Shown: positions 1-12,359, counted from the stretch's first letter. The stretch is DNA of 64,000 bases from Megalobrama amblycephala (GCF_018812025.1 NC_063066.1:4016382-4080381); one strand, 5' to 3'. Made by a program: numbers and translations. The notes: generated from the sequence alone by a model not told the origin.

Positions 1-1
1 G

Positions 2-202
2 GGTCAAGTTGCGCTTGAACTACAGCCAAAACCCATGCATATCTGTACCTACATGAGAGGAAATGACTGTCCACACCAGCAGGTGGGAGTAGTCTGTATT
101 CAAAACTCTAAAGAAACTAGAACTTGGATCGCGGATATGCAAACCGTAAGCAAGCGGCGCTTGATCAATGCTGATCACTTAATCTTCTCTTTCTTTCACT
201 AG
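2..202 (+). other. Possible partial coding exon at the left edge (unidentified)
   Basis: The frame starting at base 2 is open to a TAG near 200, with a GT donor-like GTAAGC at 146. The translation contains DCPHQQVGVVC, which loosely recalls the end of an SRCR domain (DC-x-H, then GVVC), but the cysteine spacing is one residue short. An open frame of about 66 codons is not rare by chance. I do not assign a family. Confidence 0.15.
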
Positions 203-725
203 AGGTGGCATGTTGTTTACGGAAATATTGCATTGGAATGCTCAGAAGAAGAACCCTTCGGTGTGTGCCCTCTTGACTTCGATGTTTGCTTGTTTAATCT
301 CTTGCTTTTTCTTCTCGTGCACTGGTTGCGAAGCTGAACAGTCTGGGTAAGGGCAACATGCTTGTTGCTTAAGCTTTTTGGGTTTTGGTAACATGCCTGT
401 TGACTTAATCTCATTTGAGCACCCCTTCACTGCTATTCTCCTTCTGTAAGGGCCAGTCTCTGATATTTGAGGGAATTTCCAAAATATCATATTCTTGTCA
501 GTCTACCTTTTTCAGTATCAGATTTTTTTTTTATTTTATTTTTTTTAAATAATTCAGATTATTCACTGTTAGTTTGTGGTTAGGGTCAGCATATGGTTTT
601 GTTTGGGGGGGTTTCACTGTGCTTTCTGCTTTTATCCATGCTAGACTGCATAGATGGGCAGGGAGTTCTTACCCAGAACAGAACCATACTGCCAATCCAA
701 ACTGTATGCTAACTGTCAATCATCT
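203..725. other. Gene-free stretch, nothing recognised
   Basis: Contains T-rich runs (about 525-550) and short minus-strand open frames with no recognisable domain. No transposon ends are visible. Confidence 0.4.
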
Positions 726-2230
726 TTGCTAGCAAACATGCTAAATCATGTTAAATCATCCTAAATCACGTTAAATCATGCCAACAACATGCTGACATGT
801 TAAATCATGCTAACAACATGCTAGCAAACATTCTAATTCATGCTAACAAATATTAATACATGTTAACATATTAACAACATGCTAGTTCATGCTAAAACAT
901 GTTAACAACATGCAAATCATGATAACATGTTAATTCAGTCTAACATGTTAAAACATGCTAGCAACATGTTAAATCATGTTAGCAACACACTAGTTAATGC
1001 TAACATGTTTAAATATGCAAAATCATGTTAGCAAACATGTTACTTCATGCTAAAACATGTTAACAACATGCAAATCATGATAACATGTTCATTCATACTG
1101 ACATGTTAAATCATGCTAACAACGTGTTAATATGTTAAATCATGCTAGCAACTTGTTAATTAATGCTAACATGTTAAATCATTCTAACATGTTAAATTAT
1201 GCTAACAACATGCTAGCAAACATTCTAATTCATGCTATCAAATGTTAATTCATGTTAACATTAACAACATGTTAAATCATGTTAGCAAAACATGTTAGTT
1301 CATGATAACATGTTAATTCATTCTGACATGTTAAATCATGCTAACAACATGCTACCAACATGTTAAATTATGCTAACATGTTAAAACATGCTAGTAACAT
1401 GTCAAATCATTTTAGCAACGTGTTAAATCATGCTAGCAACACGCTAGTTAATGGTAACGTTAAAAAATGCTAAATCATGATAACATGTTAATTTATACTA
1501 ACAACATGTTAAGTTAATTCATGCTAACATGCTAATTCATGTTAAAACATGCTAACAACATGTCAAATCATGTTAACAACATGTTAAATGATGCTAGCAA
1601 CACGTTAGTTAATGCTAACATGTTAAAAAATACTAAATCATGATAACATGTTAATTCATACTAACATGTTAAATCATGCTAACATGCTAGCAAAAAAATG
1701 CTAAATCATGTTAACATGTTATTTCATGTTAACTTGTTAATTCATGCTAACAACATGCTAATTCATGCTAACATGTTAATTCATGTTAAGAATGTTAACA
1801 AAATGGTAATTCATGCTAATTCATGTTAGCAACACGTTAAACCATGCTAGCAATACGTTAGTTAATGCTAACATGATAAAACATGCTAAATCATAACATG
1901 TTAATTCATACTAATATGTTATGCTAACAACATGTTAACATGTTAAATCATGCTAGCAACATGTTAATCGTTAACAACATGCTAATTCATGCTGACATGT
2001 TAATTCATGTTAAGAATATGTTAACAACATTAGCAACATGCTAATTCATGTTAACATGTTAAAACATGCTAACAACATGTCAAATCATGTTAGCAAAACA
2101 TGTTAGTTCACGCTAACATGTTAAAAATGCTAAATCATGATAACGTTAATTCATACTAACATCTAAATCTAACAACATGTTAAATCATGTTAACATGTTA
2201 AAACATGACAACATGTTAATTCATGTTGTC
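726..2230. repeat. AT-rich irregular tandem array of CATGTTAA / CATGCTAA words
   Basis: About 1.5 kb built from permutations of a few words: CATGTTAA, CATGCTAACAA, CATGCTAGCAA and TTAATTCATG. Word order and spacing vary, so there is no single clean period; it is a degenerate minisatellite. Many junctions create the palindrome TTAACATGTTAA. It is nearly devoid of CpG and of long open frames. The array stops abruptly near 2230, where ordinary unique sequence resumes. Confidence 0.9.
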
Positions 2231-3600
2231 ATCAAACGTTACTCATCTAGTTGTCATTAAGAACAGTATGATATCTGCATTGATTCTGTTCTGTTCGGAC
2301 CGAATGCAATGATTGGACAAACATTTTTTTTGGGTTCTGAGACTTCCACAGAAGATACATGTAGGCCTTTCTTTTTTTTTTCTTTTCTTTCTTTTTTTTT
2401 TTTTTAATAAATATTTAGACCACTTCTATTATTGATTGTGTTTTATGAAGCAGGGCATGGCTGATATCAACAATTGCTATCAGAATGTGAAGAGAGTTTC
2501 AACCGGAATAAAAATAAGTGTTTATGAAAAAAGCCTTTAATTACTTTTTTAGAGTAATCAAACACCGTCTATAAATGCTGAATGTTTGTTCATGAGTGTT
2601 CAAAGAAAAAAAAAAAAGTGTGATGAAGGGAAATAATATTTCAAATATCAGTGATGTCATTACTGTGATGAGTCATTAATTTGAAATTCTAAGTTTCTAA
2701 TGATAGCTTGTGAGGGTGGAGCTTATATTAATTATTATTATTATTACATCATCAATGGATTTCCCACAGCAATGCTGCAGGATACTATTATTGCACAAGC
2801 CCACCTCTTCCGGATTTGAAACGCAATGTGAAAACACCACCCTAGTTCGTTTCTCAGATCTCTAATGTATAAATATCTGTGCTGTGACCTTTTTTGTACT
2901 AATGTAAACAGCGTCAAAAAGACAGCACCACACAGACCGTCTACAGAAACCACCCACATGCATTGTCTAATGAGATAAAATTCCACATGTTAAGAGACAA
3001 ATGCATATCCAAAACTAGTTCACACATAAGCTGTCATTATTTACTCAACCTCAATTTTTTCACATCTGACACATCTGAATTTTTTGTGTGATTCACATAT
3101 TCTGGCCTCTTATACCATTAACCTACATCTGCTGTTTTGATGAAACTCTCATGGTGCTTTACAAACACACTTGAAATTTTTCTGTGAATTACAAACTGTG
3201 AATATTCAGGCCACTTTTTTTTTTTTTTTCAATAAAATACCATTAACCTGAGTTTTTTAATGTAGGCCTTGACAAAACTCTCATGGTGCTTTAAGTTCAA
3301 ATTAAGTTGATTACAGTAAGCTGGTTCACATTTGAATACGTGTTACATGACCATGTTACATGCATTATAATAATAATAAAAAAATTAATATAACAACATA
3401 AAATTTACTGTTGTAACGTGATGAATTTAACCATTTCTCAAACAATATTGCATATTCCCACCCGTTCGGCATGTTTTCCTCTGTGGGCAGTATAAAATTC
3501 TTAATGAAACCCCAGTATTTTTCCCTTGAACCAATTTAGAAACTTGACATACATCACGGTTATAATTTAGGTGTGAGCATGTGGCATTAGTTTCCTGTTT
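2231..3600. other. Upstream region of the cytokine gene, no gene seen
   Basis: AT-rich sequence with poly-T and poly-A runs and a duplicated phrase (ACTCTCATGGTGCTTTA) near 3146 and 3277. The last 60 bases hold TTTCCTGTTTT just upstream of the TATA box, which reads as an NFAT-like GGAAA core on the minus strand. No coding exon is apparent. Confidence 0.4.
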
Positions 3601-3607
3601 TAAAACG

Positions 3608-3615
3608 TATATAAG
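3608..3615 (+). promoter_or_regulatory. TATA box of the cytokine gene
   Basis: TATATAAG lies 64 bases before the MKLL start codon. A TSS about 30 bases downstream (near 3638) would fall after the in-frame ATG at 3630. This supports translation from 3672 rather than 3630. Confidence 0.65.
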
Positions 3616-3671
3616 GGTTAGAGTGCAGAATGAGATCATTATCTCTAGAAAGCATCCTTGTGAACAAGAAC

Positions 3672-4672
3672 ATGAAACTGCTAATTCTTCTCGTCACACT
3701 GCTTGTTCAAACTAACTCTAGTTTGAGCAAGCCTACCCCAAGCCTTAAAATGATCTTCAATGAAATTCTGCATGATCTTATAGATCTGAAAAAAGAACTT
3801 ACTCCACATGATCTTAAGGTGAGTCAGTTATTTTTGTGTAATGACAATAGAGAGACTTAAGGTGATTTTACTATATTTATCGTACTTGCTTTAGTTCAGC
3901 TAAAAATAGTTAATCGCCAAGCGCGAAGAGAGAAGTATTTGTCGTTATAGCTTATGTTCTATATAAGCACATTTGTATAGTAGGCATATCAACTAACTTA
4001 CTTTATGTCAATTTCTAGGCACGTAATCACACAGTACAATTCCAAATACCTCACGATATCAGGAACGTCGTAAGTATTTTGTCATTCACTCTGTATTGCC
4101 GAACATTGAAACAAATGCTTTTTACATGTAATAATAATATGCATTAAATTGTTTTTATGGGGATTTTTTCCACCCACAGTGTGAGTGCGAGGCAGCATTT
4201 GCTCAACACCTGAAAGCTGGTCTAATGTCAGTTACATTACACATGAATGAAACTGAACCTCCCGTGGAACTAATTTATAACATTTTAGACAACCTCAATT
4301 TAGTTCTGCACAAGATCAAGGTAAGACATCTGCCTTAAATTACTTGCATCATCCATTGGGTTATTAATGTTTAACCCTGCAAAATGCATGAAAGATTTGG
4401 TCAGTTAAAAGGCCCATGTTTTTTTGTTAAACATTCTCATGTCATTTTAACGTCTCTGTTCAATTACAAAATTAATTCTGGGCCTGGACCTGCTTTATCA
4501 CATAAAATAACGCAATGCATTTATTATTTTCTTTTGCTTTTTTTCCCAGAAATCAAGTGACAGCTGTACCTTCAAGCGATACGATTCGATAAGACATACA
4601 GAACTCTTGATTACAAAGAACACCGGATTCATCCAAAACTGGAATTCACACTGCGCACACAAGAAAAACTAA
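3672..4672 (+). CDS. Four-exon secreted helical cytokine, probably IL-4/IL-13 family
   Basis: Exons join as 3672-3818, 4019-4069, 4180-4320 and 4550-4672. All introns are phase 0 with GT-AG ends, giving 153 residues. Residues 1 to about 20 form a signal peptide (MKLLILLVTLLVQ core). The mature part has amphipathic stretches, four cysteines (67, 69, 119, 148) and N-glycosylation sites at N52 and N89. Size, the short second exon (51 nt) and four phase-0 exons match the IL-4/IL-13/IL-5/GM-CSF group, which human carries on 5q31, the chromosome arm that also carries DRD1 and MSX2. An AU-rich 3' UTR fits an unstable cytokine mRNA. The start was chosen because the ATG at 3630 probably precedes the TSS. 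I infer a T-helper-2-type cytokine acting through a type I cytokine receptor. An IL-5- or GM-CSF-like identity cannot be excluded because sequence similarity in this group is very low. Confidence 0.65.
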
Positions 4673-4710
4673 ACGGACGTCCTGTTATGGAGATTACATT
4701 TATTCAAAAA

Positions 4711-4754
4711 TTATTTATTTATTTATTTGGCTATTTATTTATTTATTTTTATTG
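4711..4754 (+). promoter_or_regulatory. AU-rich element in the cytokine 3' UTR
   Basis: Overlapping ATTTA pentamers in two clusters, separated by GGCT, start 39 bases after the stop codon. Such class II AREs bind TTP/HuR-type proteins and give rapid mRNA decay in cytokine genes. This supports the cytokine call. Confidence 0.8.
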
Positions 4755-4886
4755 TTAAATTACGTAAATGACAAAGTGTATCAAGTGTCATCCTGTTAAG
4801 AAAAATACAATATACTTTATTCTTTAAAGTTCGTTCTTGTATTGCAACAATACAAAAATCATGTTAAATTATGCTCCATGTAATGC

Positions 4887-4892
4887 AATAAA
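4887..4892 (+). terminator. Poly(A) signal of the cytokine gene
   Basis: AATAAA lies 215 bases after the stop codon and is followed by a T-rich stretch (4900-4920). Confidence 0.6.
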
Positions 4893-4919
4893 AAGAATAT
4901 TTTTTAAGGCAAACTTTTT

Positions 4920-7215
4920 CTGTTGCTTCATTCTTGTTTTTGTGTTGATTCTTAATGTGCAGTAAAAATCAGTGCATTTAAAACTTCATGCACATGAAGT
5001 TGCATATAATATTTATAGGCCCCTCAACAATTGCTGCAGTGGTGCTGTCGTAAATTAAACTTCACTCACTCGTAACCGACCTAGTATTGCTTATCTTCTC
5101 TTGGTTTTACTGATGGGATGTGGTGCATCTTGAAAGAGGCCGCGTGTACAATATTGAGTCTGATGGATGGAAACAGACAGTCCCGCAGCTGCCGGCAGTG
5201 TCCTGACGAGATGGAACATCCCTAACAACACAAGAATGGAATATTCAGGAGACAAGTGACTAAGAACATCCAGCTTCCGAAGTGTGTTTCAAAACCATTG
5301 TGTCAGAAATTGTGCTTCCTCAGTCTTACGAAGACTTCAGGATATATCAGTTCATGACTCTTTCTGCCAAGGTACACTTCCGTGTCCCTTTAGCACTTTA
5401 CAATAAGGTTTATTTGATAACATTAGTTAACATTAAAGGGATATTTCACCCCAATGGTGTAGTTTTGATTTGAACATTGGGCTGGCTGAAGTGTGAACCG
5501 TTTTAGCGGGGTCCCGGAGCATGATCCCTCCTGAGATTTATTTGTTTTTGCAAAATGGTCTTTTGTGTGGTATCATCCATACATGCAATGTTGGTTGATA
5601 GCATAACTGCAATAAAGTAACAGCCTACTTCACAATTACACCTAAAACCTTATCAGTTTGACAGAATTTTCTAAATCAAAGTGCCATGGAAGGACAAACT
5701 AAATTTACTCTCATTTTTCTTATTCTGAAAAGTATCATAGTTCTTGCAATTGTTTAAAAGACTTGTCTAGAACCGTGCGTTTCCCTGAAAATAATTAGAA
5801 TGTTGGTCAACCAATCAGATTTGAGCATTCAACAGTCCCATAATACAACATTATGATTATGAGGGCACATCGATTTTTAAAAAATAACGAAGTGCACGGA
5901 TAAATTCTTGATAATAAATACTACAATATTCCATAAAAAAATAAGAATTGTCAATTTTGATTTCATGCCGACTTTAATGCATTAACTAACAATGAGTAAT
6001 ATATTTGTTAGTATTTATTCAAGTTTATATATAGTTATGTATAGTAGATACTTTGACCTTCTGTGGTTGACGGATAGGGCTATGCACCTCCTTACAAAGA
6101 TTTTCTTCACATTTGCTAAAAATTTTTGGACTTTATTTCATGCCCTATCTGTGAAAAGTGCCTTTACAGCTTCATCTAACATTACGTAGACTTAAACAGC
6201 ACAGGCACCTTATCTGGACTGTCCACATCCACAAAGGGAGCCATCAGCTGCACTGCAATTACTTTATTTATAAACTCCATCTGGTTAAAACTGGACTAGT
6301 CAGAGACATGAACAAGACAGGAAGCACTCACACAACACACTGCATATGTACGCTTATATTTTGTGGGTGTTATTGCAACACTGAGAAGCTTTCTATAGCA
6401 AATCCATCCATTTCACAACTTCTGGTCACTTTTTTGGCTTTCTGTGACATCCAGTCACGGTTGTGATTTCAGGTCTATCATGCATCACAGAACATGCATC
6501 TTATTAGTTGGTACAGTCAAAAACATACTAAAACATTTGATAAGATGCTATCTTGACAGTCATGTCAGTATTGTGAGGGTGGGGAAGAGATTTTTTGCAT
6601 ACAAAAATGCTTTGAGTGTTCTCTATGAATGCTATTGTAGTTGTAATTAATTCATTGTTATTTACCATCACAGATGAACACTTCTGTTTTTTGTTTTTTT
6701 TGTCCAACTTTCTGTTGACTGCATTGCATCAGTTTGTAGGTATTTATAGAAGGTCCTCATATGCTTTATCAAATAAAATCCCAAGGCAAGAAATCATCAG
6801 ACTTTCAGTTGATGATAATGACAAGTGATTGCAAATGAGTCATGAAGGACTACATATAACTATACTTAGATTTGTTGCTTGAGATAAATAATTATGTGTA
6901 ACAAAGGAATTCATACCAGCCAGACAATGATTTAAAAAGAAACTCCAAGAGCAGCTGGAGGTTGTGTAAGCTCTCATCCGAGGACAGATCGTCTCCTTTG
7001 AAGCCGGCTGCTGGTGGCCGAATCTAAACTCACAGATCACTGTGTCTTTCATGATTTTTCAAGTGTCCACATTCATCACGCAGACCTGAGAAACCAGTAG
7101 CCATGTCTGCATTGATCTAGATCTGATCACAGGCTGACCTTAATCAGGAAAGAGCCAGAGAAGGAAATGATCAGAAAAAGTGTCAGCACACCTTATATGG
7201 CAGTGAGGTGAACAT
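4920..7215. other. Intergenic, no gene recognised
   Basis: Several short open frames (for example 5992-6189, 6158-6466 and 6616-6828) lack domains, splice context or Kozak support. A fragment at 5436 (AAAGGGATATTTCACCCC) looks like a transposon end. Nothing else can be supported. Confidence 0.4.
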
Positions 7216-7217
7216 TT

Positions 7218-7605
7218 TGTCCTCAAAGTTGATGTGTTAGAAGCAGGAAAAATGGGCAAGCGTAAGGATTTGAGCGAGTTTGACAAGGCCCAAATTGTGA
7301 CGGCAAGACGACTGGGTCAGAGCATCTCCAAAACTGCAGCTCTTGTGGGGTGTTCCCGGTCTGCAGTGGTCAGTATCTATCAAAAGTGCTCCAAGGAAGG
7401 AACAGTGGTGAACCGGCGACAGGGTCATGGACGGCCAAGACTCAGCGAAGGCTGGCCAGTGTGGTCCAATCCAACAGATGAGCTACTGTAGCTCAAATTG
7501 CTCAAGATGTTCATGCTGGTTCTGATAGAAAGGTGTCAGAATTCACACATATGGAGCTGAATAGATGCAGACCAGTCAGGGTGCTCATGCTGATGGATCC
7601 TTTCC
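7218..7605 (+). pseudogene. Tc1/mariner transposase N-terminal fragment
   Basis: From the ATG at 7252 (MGKRKDLSEFDKAQIV) about 63 codons encode the paired-like helix-turn-helix of a fish Tc1 transposase, including GCSRSAVVSIYQKC and the GRP-type box HGRPRL. The frame then degenerates into QRRLAS-like sequence in another frame and stops at 7491. The DDE catalytic region is absent; only about 110 bases of further Tc1-like sequence follow. This is a truncated, inactive copy. Confidence 0.85.
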
Positions 7606-7653
7606 AGGTTTCAGTGATTGACCTGATTATAAAACCCAAATAACAAATGATAT

Positions 7654-8418
7654 TTAAAGGATTAGTTCACTTTTAAATAAAATTTTCCTGATAATTTACT
7701 AACCCCCATGTCATCCAAGATGTTTGTGTCTTTCTTTCTTCAGTCGAAAAGAAATTAAGGTTTTTGATGAAAACATTCCAGGATTATTCTCCTTATAGTG
7801 GACTTCAATGGACTCCAGACGGTTGAAGGTCAAAATGACAGTTTCAGTGCAGCTTCAAAGAGCTTTAAACAATACCAGACGAGGAATAAGAGTCTTATCT
7901 AGCGAAACCATCGCTCATTTTTGAAAAAAATACAACTGTATATGCTTTATAAACACAAATGATCAACTTGCACATGCTTCCGCTTTCCGTATTCTTCAAA
8001 AAGCTTACGCCATATGTCCTACGCCTTCCCTATTCTACTTACGGAAAAAAATGAAACTGGCGGCGTGTTCGTTCCATGAGTTGAGTAGGGAAGGTGTAGG
8101 AATACGGAAAGCGGAAGCATGTACAAGGTGATCATTTGTGTTTATAAAGCATATACAGTTATATTTTTTTCAGAAATGAAAAATATTCCTCGTCTGGTAT
8201 CGTTTAAAGCTCTTTGAAGCTGCACTGAAACTGTAATTTTGACCTTCAACCGTTTGGTGCCCATTGAAGTCCACTATAAGGAGAATAATCCTGGAATGTT
8301 TTCATCAAAAACCTTCATTTCTTTTCGATTGATGAAAGAAACACATGAACATCTTGGATGACATGAGGGTGAGTAAATTATCATGAAAATTTTATTTGAA
8401 AGTGGACTAATCCTTTAA
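7654..8418. mobile_element. TTAA-flanked foldback MITE (GGATTAGTTCAC family)
   Basis: TTAA at 7654 is followed by AGGATTAGTTCAC; the right end reads the inverse (GACTAATCCT) before TTAA at 8415. The arms are several hundred bases each and nearly complementary: TCATCCAAGATG near 7710 pairs with CATCTTGGATGA near 8350. The whole element could fold into one long hairpin. It has no coding capacity. Related copies lie at 19428, 24083 and 25975. Confidence 0.85.
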
Positions 8419-9075
8419 GCATTCAATGACTACCAGTGAATTTGATATGCACAGGCTCAATAACTATAATAGTGTATTTATGCTTATAAACACTGCAAGA
8501 GCTTATAGAATTGATTGGCTGTTACATCACTATGAGAATGTGGCTTCAAAAATGCATTGTCGCAATAAAAGGGAAAACTTTTAAGAAAAAGGATATTTAT
8601 CATGATTTTTCCAAAGTATTGCTGCAGGCGAAAGATGCTCGTTCAAAGCATTGTAAGATTAACTAAGTTGTTGCACATGGAAAGACCACTTTATAGTCCA
8701 TTATAGATTTAATGCATGTCTTTTCTGTTCGCAGTTATGTCGCTGTAGTAAAGCAGCATTGATCTGTTACATGCTGTGGATGATGATGATGAAAGTTGAT
8801 GACAGCGATGAGGTCAGTTACTCATCTCTGCTGCATCACACCCACCAACACGATGTCATCATCATCATCGTCGTCATCACAAATATTACTCTCACATAAT
8901 TCCACTAAACTGTATAGGTTTGAGCAAATTTCAAGAGCAGACCCACATCTATATTTACAGTGGAAATGAGAGACATTACATAAAAATACTCACTAGGACT
9001 TTTTATCCTGCTACTTTTCACACCCTCCTCTTGCCAGTGTGTTTATACACAATTCTTAAAACATGTTAATCATTT
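8419..9075. other. Intergenic, simple-sequence patches
   Basis: Holds GATGAT/CATCAT triplet patches near 8780-8880. No gene is seen. Confidence 0.4.
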
Positions 9076-9619
9076 CACTCTAAAAAATGCTGGGTTAAAA
9101 ACAACCCAAGTTGGGTTGAAAATGGACAAACCCAGCAATTGGGTTGTTTTAACCCAGCGGTAGGGTTAAATGTTTGCCCAACCTGCTGGGTAGTTTTATT
9201 TAACTCAACTATTGTTTAAAAATGACTGTATTGCTTAATTAAAATTAACCCAAAGTATGTTGGAAATGAACATTTATTAATCTTCAATGAATAATTATTA
9301 AACAATAAACATTTATTAAATTGCTTATTAATACATTTATATTAATAAACTATTAAACTATTAAATTTATATTAATAAAATATTAAAGCTTATTAATAAA
9401 CATTCACCTTTTGTCTATTATTGTTGCCTCTAATTGCATCTGGTTTTTAATTTCCCAACTATTTTGGGTTCATTTTAACCTAGCCATATAGCAATTTTTA
9501 AACAATAGTTGGTTTAAATAAAACTACCCAGCAGGTTGGGCAAACATTTAACCCAACCGCTGGGTTTGTCCATTTTCAACCCAACTTGGGTTGTTTTTAA
9601 CCCAGCATTTTTTAGAGTG
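9076..9619. mobile_element. MITE with CACTCTAAAAAATGCTGGGTT ends, copy 1
   Basis: Inverted ends CACTCTAAAAAATGCTGGG and CCCAGCATTTTTTAGAGTG flank repeated AACCCAAC/GTTGGGTT words and an AT-rich core of TTTATTAATAAA-type palindromes. There is no coding capacity. I could not read a convincing target-site duplication, so the superfamily is open. Confidence 0.85.
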
Positions 9620-9754
9620 TTTGTAAGAATTTTACTGTTTTAAAATGTAAAAAAAATATATATATATTTTTTCATACAACAATTTTGTGTGGAAATTAGT
9701 ATACAAGACATTTGGACAGTATTTCAGAATACAGTGTCCATACTGCATTACATT

Positions 9755-10190
9755 CACTCTAAAAATTGTTGGGTTAAATAACTGACCCAACCTGTTGGGT
9801 AGTTTTATTTAACTCAACTATTGTTCAAACATTACTGTATTACTTGCTTAAAATAAACCCAAAATAGGTTGGAAATGAACATTTATGAATATGTTTAATG
9901 AATAATAATTAAACAATAAACATTTATTAAATTGCTTATTAATAAATGTTCATCTTTTGATTATTATTGTTTCCTCTAGTGATTATGTGTCTGATTTTTA
10001 ATTTCCAAACTATTTTGGGTTCATTTTAAGCCGGACATATAGTAATTTTTAAACAATAGTTGAGTTAAATAAAACTGCCCAGCACATCGGCTAAACATTT
10101 AACCCAACTGCTGGGTTAAAACAACCCAATCACTGGGTTTGTCCATTTTAACCCAACTTGGGTTGTTTTCAACCCAGCATTTTTAGAGTG
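9755..10190. mobile_element. MITE of the same GGGTT family, copy 2
   Basis: The left end CACTCTAAAAATTGTTGGG and right end CCCAGCATTTTTAGAGTG match copy 1, which ends 135 bases upstream in the same orientation. It lacks part of the left-arm words present in copy 1. Confidence 0.85.
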
Positions 10191-10559
10191 TATGTAAAAT
10201 AATAATAATAATAATATTACGATGCAATAATATGACTAATAATAACAGTGTGTAAGCTGTTCTAGGAAATGATCAATATTAAACAAGCTGTTCTTCACTA
10301 TATGACTCACTACTTATTCATATGATGGCACAAACTAATTTGGGGATTACACATGCAGTATTAATCATTTTATTAATATTTTATCTGATAAACCCATTAG
10401 TTGTAGATTTTCCATGTATGAAATGCACTGTGCTGTCTTTTAATCTTGCAAAACTGGCAAAAAGATTATTAAATATGCAGCAATTAACATTTTTTATAAT
10501 GAAGCATTGTTTGTAAAGAACTGAACAAGTAACATCGCTGGATATCATAAATAAGAGCC
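10191..10559. other. Short intergenic spacer
   Basis: AT-rich with an AAT triplet run (10198-10217). No gene is recognised. Confidence 0.4.
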
Positions 10560-12005
10560 TACAACCCCTGGCAAAAGTTATGGAATCACCACACTTAGAG
10601 GATGTTCACTCAGATATTTTACTTTATATCAAATAAACAAATCACAGATATGACACAACAAAGATTTTGTTCAATAGCTTAACATTCTGGCTTCAGAAAA
10701 CACACCTCAAACAAATCCACTTTTGGTATTATTATCAATGGCATGTCTTTTTCCAGAGCAAGTAGAGGAAAAAAATATGGAATCATTCAATGTTGAGGAA
10801 AAAATATGGAATCATCTGTTAATTTCCATTTTAATCAAATACTGGGACAAGTCTAGAAATGCTAATTAGTCAGTAGTTAAAACAGAGTGCTTGCACCTTT
10901 ATGGGTTGTTTGACTTGGCTAAGTGAAATGAAATATGGCCCCAAGAAGAGAGTTCTCATTTGAAACAATAGAATGGATTATAAAACTCCTTCAACAAGTA
11001 ATTTCAGTACGGAGTATGGCCAAAGAAGTTGGTTGCTCCCAGTCAGCTGTGTCTAAAATGTGGTGCAAGTGTAAACTAAATGGGAAGGTTATGAAGCAAG
11101 ACATAATGGCAGACCAAGGAAGACGTCAAAGAGTCAAGATAGAAATCTCAAAGTAATATGCAGTAATATGTATGTGAAAACGCACAACAAAATAATAGAA
11201 AAACAGACAGAATCAGGAGCCAATTTTTGGGACAGCTTGAACTTACATATAGAGCTTACTGAGCTTACATATAGAAAAGCCAAATGAAAATGAGAACTAA
11301 CACTTAATCAAAAGAAAACAAAGAGAAGCAATCATGGATTCTGGATGAAAGTGTTATTCAGTGAAGAATCGCGAATCTGCACTAACTTTTGTCAGGTGCT
11401 GTTCTAATGAAACAAAACAATCAAATTTCCCAACTTATTTATGATATGGGGGTGCATGTCAGGGGAGATGACAATCATAAACTCAACAGTAAATGCACTG
11501 GTGTACACTGAAATTGTGGACACTTTTCTCATTCCATCGATAGAAAATAGGTTTGGTGATGATGAATAATTTTTTTTGGATGATAATGCATCTTGCCACA
11601 GAGCAAAGAGTGTTAAAGCTTTTCTTCAGGAAAGGCATATCAACTCAAAGACATGGCCAGCAAACAGTCCAGATCTCAATCCAATTGAAAATTTATGGTG
11701 GAAATTATAAACACTGCCAAGGCAAGCTGACCTGTCAAATGCTATTTGAGAAAGTTGAAACCAGCTTGATGGGGAATATTGTTTTTCATTAATGAAGTCC
11801 ATACTTTTTTCCTCTACTAGCTCTGGAAAAAGACATGCCATTAATAATAAGAACAAAAGTGGATTTGTTTGAGGTAGGCTATGTTTCCTGAAGCCAGAAT
11901 GTTAAGCTATTGAACAAAACCTTTTTTGTGTCATATCTGTAACTATAAAGTAAGAAATCTGGGTGAGCATCCTCTAAGTGTGGTGATTCCATAATTTTCG
12001 TTGTA
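10560..12005 (+). mobile_element. Degenerate Tc1/mariner element with long inverted ends
   Basis: Flanked by TA at 10560 and 12004. The ends read TACAACCCCTGGCAAAAGTT and, inverted, TACAACGAAAATT. Both continue as TATGGAATCACCACACTTAG. The inverted arms run about 230 bases (for example TCTGGCTTCAG near 10687 against CTGAAGCCAGA near 11890). A length of 1446 bp is normal for Tc1. It contains a broken transposase. Confidence 0.9.
10935..11710 (+). pseudogene. Broken Tc1 transposase inside the 10.56-12.0 kb element
   Basis: 10935-11156 encodes the N-terminal DNA-binding region (MAPRREFSFETIEWIIKLL, then EVGCSQSAVSKMW) and ends at a stop. After a heavily mutated middle, a second frame at 11579-11710 encodes part of the catalytic core: DDNASCHRAK, then SPDLNPIENLWW, with the last acidic residue of the DDE triad inside PIENLW. 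Frameshifts and stops lie between the two segments, so no active enzyme can be made from this copy. Confidence 0.85.
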
Positions 12006-12359
12006 ATACAAATGTAAAAGCATGTAAGAAACACATTTGCCTAGTATAAGACTCCCCAATAGGTGGCCTCATAGACTTGATTTAGGTTATAACATCTGGC
12101 AAATCAAATATGTGAGTTTTGCATCACATCTCCTTAATTCAGGTAGGCTATCTCTTTATTTTCGGTGTTAGGTGAACATTTGCATTGAAAAAAAAAACCT
12201 GCAGGTAAATAAATGAATTAGCAATTCATTCACACAGAAGCACACTAAAGTGGAAAACTATACCAACAATAAAGAAACGTAGTCATGTAATTAATCGCCT
12301 GACCATAAAATAAAGATTTAATTAAGATGAACGGATCATGAATAATAATAGGATCGTAA
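12006..12359. other. AT-rich spacer upstream of the dopamine receptor gene
   Basis: No gene is seen. It separates the Tc1 relic from the CpG-rich first exon. Confidence 0.4.

Noticed and set aside
2..145. Chemokine exon
   Set aside because: Some residues recalled the chemokine third strand, but the distance between the two cysteines (9 residues) is far shorter than in chemokines.
10935..11792. Active Tc1 transposase
   Set aside because: The DNA-binding and catalytic pieces lie in different frames with stops between them.
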